Of a stretch of 64,000 nt of DNA, positions 16,706 through 26,331 are shown in pieces. Source of the stretch: Bacteroidia bacterium (GTDB lineage: Bacteria > Bacteroidota > Bacteroidia > B-17B0 > Aurantibacillaceae). Each line of letters begins with the position of its first letter. The stretch's first letter is position 1. The DNA is taken from the NCBI GenBank assembly GCA_018000995.1, contig JAGNIU010000001.1, positions 1 through 64,000 of the forward strand. The letters run 5' to 3'. The notes below the pieces were generated by a model, which was not told the DNA's origin, made no database searches, and was given only the letters and a program-made list of their open reading frames with translations. The position numbers were made by a program, and so were the translations under genes.

Positions 16706-17084
16706 TTCTGAATTTCATCAGCCAATGTTCAGCGTCGGTTACTTTTGTAAAATAAGCAGCCGGAACAACTGGCTTTCTTATCTTTATAAAATAAAGACTT
16801 GCAAGCAAACGTTGGGTAGTGGAATGTATAATAAAAGCTTCAGCTCTAATAAAGCTCGCGTGCGGTCCTTGATTTACGTAATAACTCGCCTCGGAAGTAA
16901 TGCCGGTATATTTTCCAGTGACACTATATACTAATATGGGCTCCCCCTTTTTCTGAGATATTTTTTCAAGAACCGAGTGATTTTCTGTGATTTGTTCAAT
17001 ATCATACATAAACTCATCTTTGCAGATTATTTCTACAAGTCCGTTTTCGAGTTCTGTTATTTTTGAGTGCCCTAAATCAATCAT
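16695..17084 (-). CDS. SpoIIAA/STAS-like small protein (DUF7793-like)
   Basis: A 129-residue cytoplasmic protein with an alternating strand/helix pattern. A central segment (GEPILVYSVTGKYTGITSEA, about residues 46-65) and a C-terminal AEHWLMKFR resemble small Bacteroidota STAS/SpoIIAA-like proteins. The assignment is from pattern memory only. It is 28 bp upstream of nothing else on its strand and converges on the IPExxxVDY gene. Confidence 0.55.
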   Translation of the reverse strand: MIDLGHSKITELENGLVEIICKDEFMYDIEQITENHSVLEKISQKKGEPILVYSVTGKYTGITSEASYYVNQGPHASFIRAEAFIIHSTTQRLLASLYFIKIRKPVVPAAYFTKVTDAEHWLMKFRIKK

Positions 17085-17112
17085 TTTATTCTTTCTTACT
17101 TAGGGAATTAAC

Positions 17113-18162
17113 CTAGCTTTTTTTAAGCGCATCCCAACCTTGCGCTTGCAATGGATGCGACGACCCCGATTTACTTACCAAATTTGAACCACTATCCTTA
17201 TGAGTAATGTGTCCTATTATTGTAAAATCCAATTGGTTTTTTACTTTATCATAATCACTTGTTGAAATAGTAAATAGCAATTCGTAATCCTCACCGCCAC
17301 TCAGCGCACACATCGTAGGATCTAAATTAAATTGACGGGCTGTGTCGTAGGTTTGAGGATCAATTGGAATTTTCTCTTCGTATAATTCACAACCTACACC
17401 TGATTGATCACATAAATGCAAAATTTCAGAAGCTAATCCATCACTCACATCAATCATTGATGTGGGTTTCATTTCTAGAGCTTCAAACAATTTAATAATG
17501 TCTTTTCTGGCTTCCGGTTTTAGTTGTCGCTCTAAAATATAATCCTTCCCTTCTAAATCAGGTTGAATTTTTGGATTGTCTTTAAATACAGCTTTTTCTC
17601 TCTCCAAAATTTGTAAGCCCATATAAGCACCGCCTAAATCTCCACTAACACATAACAAATCTTTTTCTTTAGCGCCGTTTCTATAAACCACTTTGCTTTT
17701 ATCAGCCTCGCCAATTGCGGTAATACTAATCACTAATCCGCTTAATGAAGAAGTTGTATCGCCACCAATTAAATCCACTCCGTATTTTTCGCAAGCCATT
17801 AACATGCCGGCGTATAATTCTTCCACCGATTCTAAACTAAATCTATTTGAAAGCGCAATACTAACTGTAATTTGTTTTGGATTACCGTTCATTGCATAAA
17901 TATCACTCAAGTTCACTACAACCGATTTGTATCCTAAATGCTTTAAAGGAACATAAGTTAAATCAAAGTGAACTCCTTCAACTAACATATCAGTTGTGAT
18001 TAAAGTAACTCTTTCGCTCTCTGTGTAATTAATTACAGCGGCATCATCCCCTACTCCCTTCAGCGTTGACGGATTTTTAATTTCGATGTGTTGAGTTAAG
18101 TGCTTTATCAAGCCAAATTCACCTAATTGTGATAACTCTGTTCGTGTACTATTTTCCAGCAT
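17113..18162 (-). CDS. thiL: Thiamine-monophosphate kinase
   Basis: A 349-residue AIR-synthase-fold kinase that phosphorylates thiamine phosphate to the active cofactor. Seen are ELGEFGLIKHL at the N-terminus, GVGDDAAVI (about residues 37-45), TTDMLVEGVHFDLT (55-68), GGDTTSS and SMIDVSDGLASEI (about 236-248), all expected metal- or nucleotide-binding motifs. No TPP riboswitch is evident upstream. It follows a methyltransferase gene by 3 bp, so the two are probably cotranscribed. Confidence 0.94.
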   Translation of the reverse strand: MLENSTRTELSQLGEFGLIKHLTQHIEIKNPSTLKGVGDDAAVINYTESERVTLITTDMLVEGVHFDLTYVPLKHLGYKSVVVNLSDIYAMNGNPKQITVSIALSNRFSLESVEELYAGMLMACEKYGVDLIGGDTTSSLSGLVISITAIGEADKSKVVYRNGAKEKDLLCVSGDLGGAYMGLQILEREKAVFKDNPKIQPDLEGKDYILERQLKPEARKDIIKLFEALEMKPTSMIDVSDGLASEILHLCDQSGVGCELYEEKIPIDPQTYDTARQFNLDPTMCALSGGEDYELLFTISTSDYDKVKNQLDFTIIGHITHKDSGSNLVSKSGSSHPLQAQGWDALKKS

Positions 18163-18165
18163 ATT

Positions 18166-18849
18166 TTATTTTTTTGCGTAACCGTAAACTATATAATGAG
18201 AACTGCCCGGTAATTTATTAAACATCATTGAATCTATTTTTCCAAGAAACGTCTTACTTCCTTCATTAAATCCAAAGGCTCCTAAAAATCCTGTTGTTTT
18301 TATACTTACTTCAGAAAATGGTTTTAGATACTTTTCAAATTGTGTTTTCTCCATGTAATTCCAATCTTTTGCCCAATGCACAAAATTCTTTCTGAAAAAA
18401 GAATGAAACTTCGTTGCTTTCAAATTCTCGGCAAATAAAAACAATCCTCCCGGTTTTAAAGCTTTATAGATTTCTTGCACTGCCAATTCTATTCTTTCGT
18501 TTTTTCCGTCCCGTCCAACTCCCCCTAAAACTGATTTCAAAATAATGATGTCAAATTTGTTTTGGTATGGAATGCTTACTGCATCAAAACTTTCATAATC
18601 TATCTTGCCACTATAATTAAACTGTTTGTGATATTGAATTACATCATCGCTAACAGGCCTTATATCATTACAAATTATATGATGTCCCTTAGACGCTAAC
18701 CATAAACTCAAGCCGCCATTATTCGCTCCTAACTCTAAACATTCTAATGGCTGAGAAGGTTTTAAAATACTTTCCCAATATTTAAGTGCGCCTGACCAAT
18801 TGTAAACATCCCATGCTAAAATATTTTTTTCATTCAGGGATTCAGCCAT
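18166..18849 (-). CDS. Class I SAM-dependent methyltransferase
   Basis: A 227-residue methyltransferase. The SAM-binding motif I reads LELGANNGGLSLWLA (about residues 38-52), acidic motif II is in NDIRP, and an IIILKSVLGGVGRDG segment follows. The C-terminal half has LKPGGLFLFAENL, a standard Rossmann methyltransferase strand. The substrate is unknown. It shares one base with the upstream aldehyde dehydrogenase gene (stop/start overlap at 18849) and precedes thiL. Confidence 0.85.
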   Translation of the reverse strand: MAESLNEKNILAWDVYNWSGALKYWESILKPSQPLECLELGANNGGLSLWLASKGHHIICNDIRPVSDDVIQYHKQFNYSGKIDYESFDAVSIPYQNKFDIIILKSVLGGVGRDGKNERIELAVQEIYKALKPGGLFLFAENLKATKFHSFFRKNFVHWAKDWNYMEKTQFEKYLKPFSEVSIKTTGFLGAFGFNEGSKTFLGKIDSMMFNKLPGSSHYIVYGYAKK

Positions 18850-20297
18850 TATTTTATTTTAATACAAACGTTTTTAGGTTCGGTGAAAAAATCGAAAGCT
18901 TCAAAACCACCTTCTCTTCCAACACCCGATGATTTAACCCCGCCAAACGGCGTACGTAAATCACGAAGCAACCAACAATTAATCCAAACTATTCCAGCAT
19001 GAATTTCATTGGCAACACGGGTTGCTTTTGTAATGTCTTGAGTCCATACCGTTGATGCTAAACCATACATAGTAGAATTCGCCATCATTAACACTTCCTC
19101 TTCTTTATCAAATGGCATAATAGTTACAACGGGACCAAAAATTTCTTCTTGATTTGTGCGGCAATCATATGCTAAGCCCTCAATAATAGTTGGTTCAATG
19201 TAAAATCCATCTTTAAATTCGCCCTCTACAATTTTACGTTTACCTCCACACAAAACTTTTCCGCCTTCTTGTTGAGCTAATTCAACATAACTCAATATTT
19301 TTTCCATGTGCGATTTTGAAACTACTGCACCAACTTTCGTATCTGCATTGGTTGGAGGACCAACAGTTAATTTTTTAGCGCGCTCAACAAAATCAGTTTT
19401 GAATTTTTCGTAAATACTTCTCTCTACAAAAATGCGAGAGCCGCATAAACAAATTTGTCCTTGATTAGAGAATGAAGAATGCATTGTTGTAGAAAGCATT
19501 TTTTCATAATCACAATCAGCAAAAATTATATTTGGATTTTTTCCGCCTAATTCAAGAGATAGTTTTTTAAACATGGGCGCTGCAACACTTGCAATATGCG
19601 CTCCTGTTTTTGTTCCACCTGTAAATGAAATTAAAGGAACATCCTTACTGGATACTATTGCATTTCCTACTTTTGGTCCAAGACCATGAACAATATTTAA
19701 AACACCTTTTGGTAAACCTGCAGTAATACAAATTTCAGAAAGCAAATAGGCCGTCATTGGTGTTACTTCAGATGGCTTTGCAACAACTGTACAACCCGAT
19801 GCTAAAGCAGGAGCGATTTTCCATGTAAATAAATACAAAGGCAAATTCCATGGCGAAATACAACCTGCTACACCTACAGGTTGACGTAAAGTATAATTTA
19901 TAGCAGTATCTTCCATACTATGCGCATGAGCAGAATAATGTAAAATACCAGTAGCATAAAAATTAAAATTCGCAGCAGCACGAGGAATATCAACTGTTTT
20001 TGCAAGATGTAATGGCTTACCATTATCTACGCTTTCAATTAAGGCAAGCTTATCTAAATTCTCTTCAATTAAAAAAGAGATGCGTTGCAAAATACGCGCA
20101 CGCTTTTCTTTAGGTGTGTTACTCCACTCTTTAAACGCAGCTTTTGCAGCAGCTACAGCTAATTCAACATCACGCTCATCACTATCCGGAATTAAAGAAT
20201 AAACTTTACCTCGCGAAGGATCAACGTTATCGATATAAGCTTTGCTGATTGGTTCAACCAATTCGCCATTAATATAATTTCTAATTTTTTCCATCAC
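18849..20297 (-). CDS. NAD(P)-dependent aldehyde dehydrogenase
   Basis: A 482-residue aldehyde dehydrogenase. Key residues are Asn151 (SPWNLPL), the general base Glu249 (LELGG) and the nucleophile Cys283 (GQICLC). FTGGTKTG (225-232) forms the cofactor loop. The ending FGGVKSSGVGREGG is typical. The overall pattern, especially GQICLCGSRIF and the TMYGLASTVWT region, is close to 2-hydroxymuconic/2-aminomuconic semialdehyde dehydrogenases, but the true substrate is not certain. Either of the first two Met codons could be the start. Confidence 0.9.
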   Translation of the reverse strand: MMEKIRNYINGELVEPISKAYIDNVDPSRGKVYSLIPDSDERDVELAVAAAKAAFKEWSNTPKEKRARILQRISFLIEENLDKLALIESVDNGKPLHLAKTVDIPRAAANFNFYATGILHYSAHAHSMEDTAINYTLRQPVGVAGCISPWNLPLYLFTWKIAPALASGCTVVAKPSEVTPMTAYLLSEICITAGLPKGVLNIVHGLGPKVGNAIVSSKDVPLISFTGGTKTGAHIASVAAPMFKKLSLELGGKNPNIIFADCDYEKMLSTTMHSSFSNQGQICLCGSRIFVERSIYEKFKTDFVERAKKLTVGPPTNADTKVGAVVSKSHMEKILSYVELAQQEGGKVLCGGKRKIVEGEFKDGFYIEPTIIEGLAYDCRTNQEEIFGPVVTIMPFDKEEEVLMMANSTMYGLASTVWTQDITKATRVANEIHAGIVWINCWLLRDLRTPFGGVKSSGVGREGGFEAFDFFTEPKNVCIKIK

Positions 20298-20300
20298 TAT

Positions 20301-20819
20301 TTAATTTTCGCACATCTCTTTTAAACTGTTTAAACCTTGTACGAATTGTTGATTTAAATTTTTTGAAATAATCGGTCCCATTAAACGAGCTACCGGATAC
20401 GGAAGTGGTCCGCTATTGTGCCAAATAACTTTTGTGGAACCGTTTTTTAAATCTTCAAATGTCCAATTATCTTGAGCTTCCGTTTTCCAAGGTTTAATGA
20501 ATTCTAAACTTAATTCAATATTTTTATTTGGACTTAATGATTTAACTGTAAGACTTCCGCTCCCAATTTTTCTTCCATCCCAATCATATTTATGCCCAAC
20601 CGAAGAAGGATTGCCTGAGATTTTATATTTAGCAGTTGGCTCACTTTTTTGCCAAGGATTCCAAGCGCGGTAATTATTAAAATCAGATACTTTGGTAAAA
20701 ACTTCAGCTTGCGTTTTATTGATTACAACTTCTTTCTCAATGGTGTATTTTCCGGGCATAATAGCAGCTGCAATTAATATAACTGCAATTAAACCTAATA
20801 TAATATAGAGTACTATCAT
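20301..20819 (-). CDS. SRPBCC (polyketide cyclase-like) family protein
   Basis: A 172-residue protein with an N-terminal membrane helix (residues 2-20) and a START/Bet v1-type domain (about 30-168), shown by VINKTQAEVFTKVSDFNNYRAWNPWQ and the long C-terminal helix ISKNLNQQFVQGLNSLKEMC. Such domains bind hydrophobic ligands. It is 3 bp upstream of the aldehyde dehydrogenase gene on the same strand. Confidence 0.83.
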   Translation of the reverse strand: MIVLYIILGLIAVILIAAAIMPGKYTIEKEVVINKTQAEVFTKVSDFNNYRAWNPWQKSEPTAKYKISGNPSSVGHKYDWDGRKIGSGSLTVKSLSPNKNIELSLEFIKPWKTEAQDNWTFEDLKNGSTKVIWHNSGPLPYPVARLMGPIISKNLNQQFVQGLNSLKEMCEN

Positions 20820-20850
20820 GTATTGAGTATTGAAGTATAAAGATACTTAA

Positions 20851-20886
20851 AACAAAAATGCCCCTCCGCCTGAGGCGGAAGGGCAT
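20851..20886 (-). terminator. Terminator of the act-cox operon
   Basis: Read on the minus strand, ATGCCCTTCCGCC-TCAG-GCGGAGGGGCAT is followed by TTTTTGTTTT. It lies 14 bp past the cytochrome oxidase subunit I stop. Its core (20865-20879) matches the palindrome family at 2066-2079. Confidence 0.85.
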
Positions 20887-20899
20887 CCCTTAAAGCTTG

Positions 20900-22726
20900 T
20901 TAATGTTCGCCTCCGTCGTGCTCTCCGTCGGCTAGTGGTACGGTTTGAGGTACGAAGTCCTCTTCTTTACCAGGCTTGCTGTAATCGTAAGCCCAACGGT
21001 GAACTACAGGTAATTTACCAGGCCAGTTACCGTGAATATTTGCCATTGGAGTTGTCCACTCTAATGTATTTGAATTCCATGGGTTTTGAGGAGCCTTCTC
21101 GCCACGGAAAATGCTATAGAAGAAGTTGAATAAGAACACTAATTGCGACAATGCACCTAAGATTGCGAAAATGGTACAAATTTCGTTGATGTCAACTAAA
21201 TTGTCGAACATCGGGAAGTTACTGTTTGTGTAATAACGGCGAGGTACACCTGCTAAACCTAAAAAGTGTTGCGGGAAGAATACACCATAAGCACAAACGA
21301 AAGTTAACCAGAAATGTAAGAAGCCTAATTTCTTATTCATCATACGTAAGAACATTTTCGGGAACCAGTGATATACTCCGGCAAACATACCGAAGATAGC
21401 AGATAATCCCATTACAATGTGGAAGTGAGCAACCACGAAGTAAGTATCGTGTACGTTAATGTCTAATGCAGAGTCGGCAAGGATAATACCTGTAACACCA
21501 CCAGAAATAAACGATGATACTAATCCAATTGAGAATAACATCGCAGGAGTATACTGCACATTACCTTTCCATAAGGTAGTAATGTAGTTAAAGGCTTTTA
21601 CAGCTGAAGGGATCGCAATTAAGAGTGTGGTAAATACGAATACCGAACCTAAAAACGGATTCATACCAGTCATATACATATGGTGACCCCAAACAATAAA
21701 TGATAAGAAACCAATTGCTAACATAGAACCAATCATAGCACGGTAACCGAAAATTGGTTTACGTGACATGGTTGAAATTACTTCTGATGTAATACCCAAT
21801 GCAGGTAATAATACGATGTATACCTCAGGGTGACCTAAGAACCAGAATAAGTGTTCAAATAAAATAGGGCTACCACCAACGTTATCTAACGGACGACCGC
21901 CAATGTAGATATCTGATAAGTAGAAACTTGTTCCCATACTTCTATCAAAGATTAATAATAGAGCACAAGAGAATAATACAGGGAAAGATAATACACCTAA
22001 AATTGCTGTAATTAAAAACGCCCAAATAGTTAATGGCATGCGGGTCATTTTCATTCCTTTAGTACGTAAATTAATTACAGTGATGATGTAATTTAAACCT
22101 CCTAATAAAGAAGATATAATGAAAATAGCCATTGAAATTAACCACATAGTCATACCTAATTTAGAACCAGGCATTGCTTCAGGTAATGCAGATAAAGGAG
22201 GGTAAATTGTCCAACCACCAGATGCAGGACCATCTTCAATAAAACAAGAAGCTAACATGATTGCACTTGAAGCGAAGAAGAACCAATATGATAACATGTT
22301 CATGAAACCAGAAGCCATATCACGTGCTCCAATTTGGTACGGGATTAATAAGTTAGCAAAGGTTCCGCTTAATCCTCCAGTTAAAACCATAAATACCATA
22401 ATAGTACCGTGGATAGTAACTAAAGCTAAATACATGTTTGGATCAAGGATACCGTCCTTCGCCCATTTATCTCCAAGTAATGCATTAACGAACGCAAATT
22501 TTTCTCCAGGCCATGCTAATTGCATACGGAAGATGATAGACATCGTCATAGCAATTACCGCCATAATTACAGCAGTAATTAAAAACTGACGTGAGATCAT
22601 TTTGTGATCCATACTGAAAATGTACTTGCTCACAAATGTTTCGTGGTGCTCGTCATGGTCGTGCGCGTGATCGTGGTGCGTCGCGTGCGCGTGTTCCAAT
22701 GTTGTATCTGTGTGTTTAGTTCCCAT
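20900..22726 (-). CDS. ctaD: Cytochrome c oxidase subunit I
   Basis: A 608-residue haem-copper oxidase core with at least 12 membrane helices. It carries HPEVYIVLLP (His and Tyr of the active site, and the proton-pathway Glu of A1-type oxidases), WGHHMYMTG (two CuB-type histidines) and HDTYFVVAHFHIVMG (haem-ligand region). The cytoplasmic N-terminus is histidine-rich, with ten His between residues 5 and 28, and the tail is acidic/His-containing. It is the last gene of the operon and would receive electrons from alternative complex III via subunit II. Confidence 0.96.
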   Translation of the reverse strand: MGTKHTDTTLEHAHATHHDHAHDHDEHHETFVSKYIFSMDHKMISRQFLITAVIMAVIAMTMSIIFRMQLAWPGEKFAFVNALLGDKWAKDGILDPNMYLALVTIHGTIMVFMVLTGGLSGTFANLLIPYQIGARDMASGFMNMLSYWFFFASSAIMLASCFIEDGPASGGWTIYPPLSALPEAMPGSKLGMTMWLISMAIFIISSLLGGLNYIITVINLRTKGMKMTRMPLTIWAFLITAILGVLSFPVLFSCALLLIFDRSMGTSFYLSDIYIGGRPLDNVGGSPILFEHLFWFLGHPEVYIVLLPALGITSEVISTMSRKPIFGYRAMIGSMLAIGFLSFIVWGHHMYMTGMNPFLGSVFVFTTLLIAIPSAVKAFNYITTLWKGNVQYTPAMLFSIGLVSSFISGGVTGIILADSALDINVHDTYFVVAHFHIVMGLSAIFGMFAGVYHWFPKMFLRMMNKKLGFLHFWLTFVCAYGVFFPQHFLGLAGVPRRYYTNSNFPMFDNLVDINEICTIFAILGALSQLVFLFNFFYSIFRGEKAPQNPWNSNTLEWTTPMANIHGNWPGKLPVVHRWAYDYSKPGKEEDFVPQTVPLADGEHDGGEH

Positions 22727-22755
22727 ATTTATTTGATGTTAAATATTAATATAAA

Positions 22756-23787
22756 TTACTTTGAAGCAACTGCTTTAAATGGTTTTTGTTTTGCTAACCA
22801 CTCGTTATAATCTTTTTCGCTTTCAACAACTACATTCATTTGCATATTGTAATGTGATGCGCCACAAATTTTATTACATAACAAAACGTAATCAAATTCA
22901 ACCGGTTCTTTTCCTTCTTTTTCGCGTTGCTTATTAATGCCTGCCATTAACTGAATAACGTAAGGATCTTTACGCATTTCTGCTGTAGTTTTAATTGGTT
23001 TGAATTTAAATGCCGTTACTAAACCAGGAACACAATTCATTTGCGCACGGAAGTGAGGTAAATAAGCAGAGTGAATTACATCACGAGAACGCATTAATAA
23101 TTCTACTTCTCTTCCTACAGGAATGTGGAATTCATTTTTAATTAAAATATCATCGTTACCTAAAACATCAACGGTATCCATACCAACAGAGTTTGAACCT
23201 CCAATTTGGCGATAATCAGTTGTTCCTAATTTACCATCTTTACCAGGGTAACGGGCAGTCCAGTCAAATTGCTTAGCATAAAGTTCAACTGTTACTTTAT
23301 TAGGATCATTTGCATCCGCCATAATTTCATTCCAGTATTTTAAACCGAAGATGATGATGAACGCTAAAGCAACAGCAGGAACTACAGTCCAAATCATTTC
23401 TAATTTATTGCTATGCGCAAAGAATGTTGCTTTGTTGTTTGTGTTACCACGATATTTATAAGCGAATAAAAATAAAAAGAAGTTAGTAAGAAGGAATACG
23501 AAAGTAATTAAATACATATTTGCATCCCAAAGTACATCGATTTTTAATCCATGCTCAGATGCAGCACCCGGTAAAGCTCTATCGCTCCAACGATTTACTT
23601 GCCAAAAGAAAGCAATGAAAAATAAAACCATAAAAATTAACATGCCTTTTCCCATCATGTCATTGTCGGAGTTCGTTAATTGCCACTCTTTGGTTTTTTT
23701 CAAACCTCTTGACAATTCAATAATTCTTAATAATTGATGACCTGCAATTATTAGGAGTACGATGGCTAATAGAACTAAAAGTTTCAT
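22756..23787 (-). CDS. ctaC: Cytochrome c oxidase subunit II
   Basis: A 343-residue subunit. It has an N-terminal hydrophobic segment (1-20), two more helices (about 48-66 and 90-110), and a third near WTVVPAVALAFIIIFG (132-147). The cupredoxin domain carries the CuA site as HSAYLPHFRAQ and CNKICGASHYNM (about 307-318), giving the two Cys, His and Met ligands. There is no fused cytochrome c. It lies between actF and subunit I. Confidence 0.95.
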   Translation of the reverse strand: MKLLVLLAIVLLIIAGHQLLRIIELSRGLKKTKEWQLTNSDNDMMGKGMLIFMVLFFIAFFWQVNRWSDRALPGAASEHGLKIDVLWDANMYLITFVFLLTNFFLFLFAYKYRGNTNNKATFFAHSNKLEMIWTVVPAVALAFIIIFGLKYWNEIMADANDPNKVTVELYAKQFDWTARYPGKDGKLGTTDYRQIGGSNSVGMDTVDVLGNDDILIKNEFHIPVGREVELLMRSRDVIHSAYLPHFRAQMNCVPGLVTAFKFKPIKTTAEMRKDPYVIQLMAGINKQREKEGKEPVEFDYVLLCNKICGASHYNMQMNVVVESEKDYNEWLAKQKPFKAVASK

Positions 23788-23837
23788 CTTATATATTTTT
23801 AAATTCTTATAATTTTAATTTCTTCTTTACTTGTTAT

Positions 23838-25052
23838 TTAAATTGAATGGTATAAGCTCTCTTGTAAGAACGGGTGGTTCTTTACACGAAGTGGTGCTTT
23901 TGTTAAAGCATTTAATACAACATAAATAAATACACCGGCAAAGAATGCAAATGTTCCGAATTCCATCCAGCTAACACCAGTCCAGTGATGACCAACTGTG
24001 CCCGGCATTACAATCATAATAACATCTAAGAAATGTCCTGCTAAAATAATTGTTCCAATAAAAATTAAGAAGAAGAAATTGCGTTTGCTATCGCGACTCA
24101 TTAACATAACCATAGGGAAAGCAAAGTTCACGAATAAAACTGTCCACATTAAAGCCTTGTAACTCTCCCAACGTGTTTGGAAATAAATTACCTCTTCAGG
24201 AATATCAGCATACCAAATTAACATGAATTGAGAGAAGTATAAGTATGTCCATAAGAATGAAATCGCGAACATCCATTTACCCATATCATGAATTGTGCTT
24301 TCAGTTACAAATTCTAAGTAACCTAACTTCTTTAACCAAACTACTAACATGGTGATTGTAACTAAAGCGCTAATCCACATACCAGAGAAAATGTACCAGC
24401 CATATAATGTAGAGAACCAGTGAATGTCGATACTTAATAACCAATCCCAAGCAGATGTAGAAGACGTAACTGCAAACACTACCATAAACCAAGCACCTAA
24501 TTTTACGTTTTTCCAGTGGTAACTGCTGTTTACATCGATGTCTAATTTATCAGCATCTAAAGAGTTCTTACGTAATTTTAAAGTAAACCACGTCCAAGCA
24601 ATCATGTAAAGTGAAGTCCGTGTCCACCAAAACCATCCGAAATATCCCATCTTACCGGCAATGATTTCGTCATGTGCTGCAGCTTCAGGATCCATCCAAT
24701 GATAGATATGGTGTACGTGTAGCTGACCTAAAATAAACAACAACATCATAATGCTTAAACCCCACGGTAAATACATTGTTACTGCTTCGATAACACGTTT
24801 GATAGATGTAGCCCAACCAGCTTCCGCTGCATACTGCAAACCTAAAAAGAATGACGCCGCTAAAGCAATTGCCATAAAGAAGAAGGCGCTAGCAAAAATG
24901 TTTGACCATGCACGGTTGTTATGATAATTAGGATCTTCATTATGATCCATCATAAACATGCAAATGATTGATACCAATCCTATAGCCATTAAAATGAAAG
25001 AGGCCATTTTGGCTTTTGAAGGAATTGTGAATTGTAGTTTATCAGTATTCAT
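23838..25052 (-). CDS. actF: Alternative complex III subunit ActF
   Basis: A 404-residue integral membrane protein with about ten helices, of the quinol:cytochrome c oxidoreductase ActF/NrfD-like type. Motifs seen include an HHIYHWMDPEAA loop (about 112-123), GYFGWFWWTR and SSTSAWDWLLSIDIHWFSTL (about 197-216). ActF, with ActC, forms the membrane core of the complex. Its position after actE and before the oxidase genes matches the Bacteroidota supercomplex operon. Confidence 0.92.
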   Translation of the reverse strand: MNTDKLQFTIPSKAKMASFILMAIGLVSIICMFMMDHNEDPNYHNNRAWSNIFASAFFFMAIALAASFFLGLQYAAEAGWATSIKRVIEAVTMYLPWGLSIMMLLFILGQLHVHHIYHWMDPEAAAHDEIIAGKMGYFGWFWWTRTSLYMIAWTWFTLKLRKNSLDADKLDIDVNSSYHWKNVKLGAWFMVVFAVTSSTSAWDWLLSIDIHWFSTLYGWYIFSGMWISALVTITMLVVWLKKLGYLEFVTESTIHDMGKWMFAISFLWTYLYFSQFMLIWYADIPEEVIYFQTRWESYKALMWTVLFVNFAFPMVMLMSRDSKRNFFFLIFIGTIILAGHFLDVIMIVMPGTVGHHWTGVSWMEFGTFAFFAGVFIYVVLNALTKAPLRVKNHPFLQESLYHSI

Positions 25053-25073
25053 ATTATAATTTCTATGAATTAA

Positions 25074-25730
25074 TTAATGTGTTTTTGTTTCTTCTTTTTT
25101 TACTTCCGCAACAGCAGAAGTTTTTGTTGAATCAGCAACTGCTGTTTCTTTTGGACCTTGTAATTTTTGAACGTACAATACAAGCTTCCAACGTTCTTCC
25201 TGAGTTAAGATGCTTGCATGATTTCCCATTAAACCTTTACCATAAGTAATTGAATGGAAAATTTTTCCTTCTGATAAATTTTTGATTGCAGCGCTTGTAT
25301 ATGCGGGAGGCGCGCCTGGTAATTTCTGTCCAACTTTTCCATCACCTGCACCTGCAGCACCATGACAGTGAACGCAGTTCTGAGTGTATAAAACTTCTGC
25401 TTCAGCCAACACTTTATCTGAAGATGCAATTGGATTTTTTAAATATAAACCGGCTTGCTCATACCCTTCAGGAGTATTAGCGTAAGCATATGGTAAATAA
25501 CCACGAGCAATTGTTCCTGCTACTGGTAAAAATTGAGTTGAATAAACATCATCACCGTTAAAAGTGCTTGTGCCATAAACTTCAATTGAAGGAGAGCGGT
25601 ACATGTCGGGCATAAATTCAACGCCAGGACTGTTAGGGTCTTTTTTGCCACTAAGCATAAAGCCGCAAATTATCAGTAACACAAGGCCGATAATGCTCGC
25701 AAGTTTTATTGTATTAAAATTTAATTTCAT
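25074..25730 (-). CDS. actE: Alternative complex III monohaem cytochrome c subunit ActE
   Basis: A 218-residue lipoprotein-like cytochrome. The N-terminal hydrophobic segment ends with LLIICG (Cys22), a probable lipobox. MPDMYRSPSIEVYG follows. One haem site, CVHCH, lies at about residue 118, with the axial methionine probably in the GKGLMGNH loop (about 165-172). The C-terminus is Lys/Glu/Thr-rich. It transfers electrons from the complex toward cytochrome oxidase. Confidence 0.92.
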   Translation of the reverse strand: MKLNFNTIKLASIIGLVLLIICGFMLSGKKDPNSPGVEFMPDMYRSPSIEVYGTSTFNGDDVYSTQFLPVAGTIARGYLPYAYANTPEGYEQAGLYLKNPIASSDKVLAEAEVLYTQNCVHCHGAAGAGDGKVGQKLPGAPPAYTSAAIKNLSEGKIFHSITYGKGLMGNHASILTQEERWKLVLYVQKLQGPKETAVADSTKTSAVAEVKKEETKTH

Positions 25731-25752
25731 ATTCTATCAATTGCTAATAAAA

Positions 25753-26304
25753 TTAATATGCAGGTTCAATGTATAATGTCCCCTTATAGTTTACTTCTTC
25801 AACGCTGTTCTCTTTTAAAATAGCTTCTGCTTTTTTAGCTTGCTCATCGTTTAATTCTAAGTACACTAAAAATTTATCGTCAGTACTTCTTGGATCAGGG
25901 TTTTTAGCTTTTGCACCCGGCACTAACCAACAACGTAATAAATATGTTAACGCCATACCATGAGCAGCACAAAATACAGTTGATTCAAAAGTAATTGGGA
26001 TAAATGCAGGTACAGCAAAATAATAAGCCCAAGTTGGTTTACCACCAATATCATTAGGCCAATCGTGTATCATCATATACCACATCATTAATGTAGCTAA
26101 GCCTGTACCTGTAATTCCATAAATGAAAGCGCAAATTGCTAAACGTGTTCTTGGAACACCAATTACACCATCAATACCATGAACCGGAAAAGGAGTATAA
26201 ACTTCTTTAATACGGATACCTGATGCGCGCAACTTTTTGCAAGCTGCCATCATTGGCTCTTCGTCGCCAAACACACCGTGTATTATTTGTTTTGTAGTTG
26301 CCAT
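25753..26304 (-). CDS. actD: Alternative complex III subunit ActD (DUF3341)
   Basis: A 183-residue DUF3341 protein. It has a cytoplasmic N-terminal domain with the motif PFPVHGIDGVIGV (about residues 38-50), two membrane helices (about 57-78 and 92-122) and a short C-terminal domain. It sits between actC and actE as in known act operons. Its structural role is to bind the membrane subunits. Confidence 0.93.
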   Translation of the reverse strand: MATTKQIIHGVFGDEEPMMAACKKLRASGIRIKEVYTPFPVHGIDGVIGVPRTRLAICAFIYGITGTGLATLMMWYMMIHDWPNDIGGKPTWAYYFAVPAFIPITFESTVFCAAHGMALTYLLRCWLVPGAKAKNPDPRSTDDKFLVYLELNDEQAKKAEAILKENSVEEVNYKGTLYIEPAY

Positions 26305-26331
26305 ATTATATTTTAATATTTTATTTAATTT

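Noticed and set aside
16695-17084. Shadow of the IPExxxVDY gene
   Set aside because: It overlaps the other gene by only 11 bp at the 3' ends, has a balanced protein-like composition and its own start region, so it was kept as a gene.
17113-18162. TPP riboswitch for thiL
   Set aside because: The gene is preceded by the methyltransferase gene with a 3-bp gap; no TPP-riboswitch core pattern is visible.
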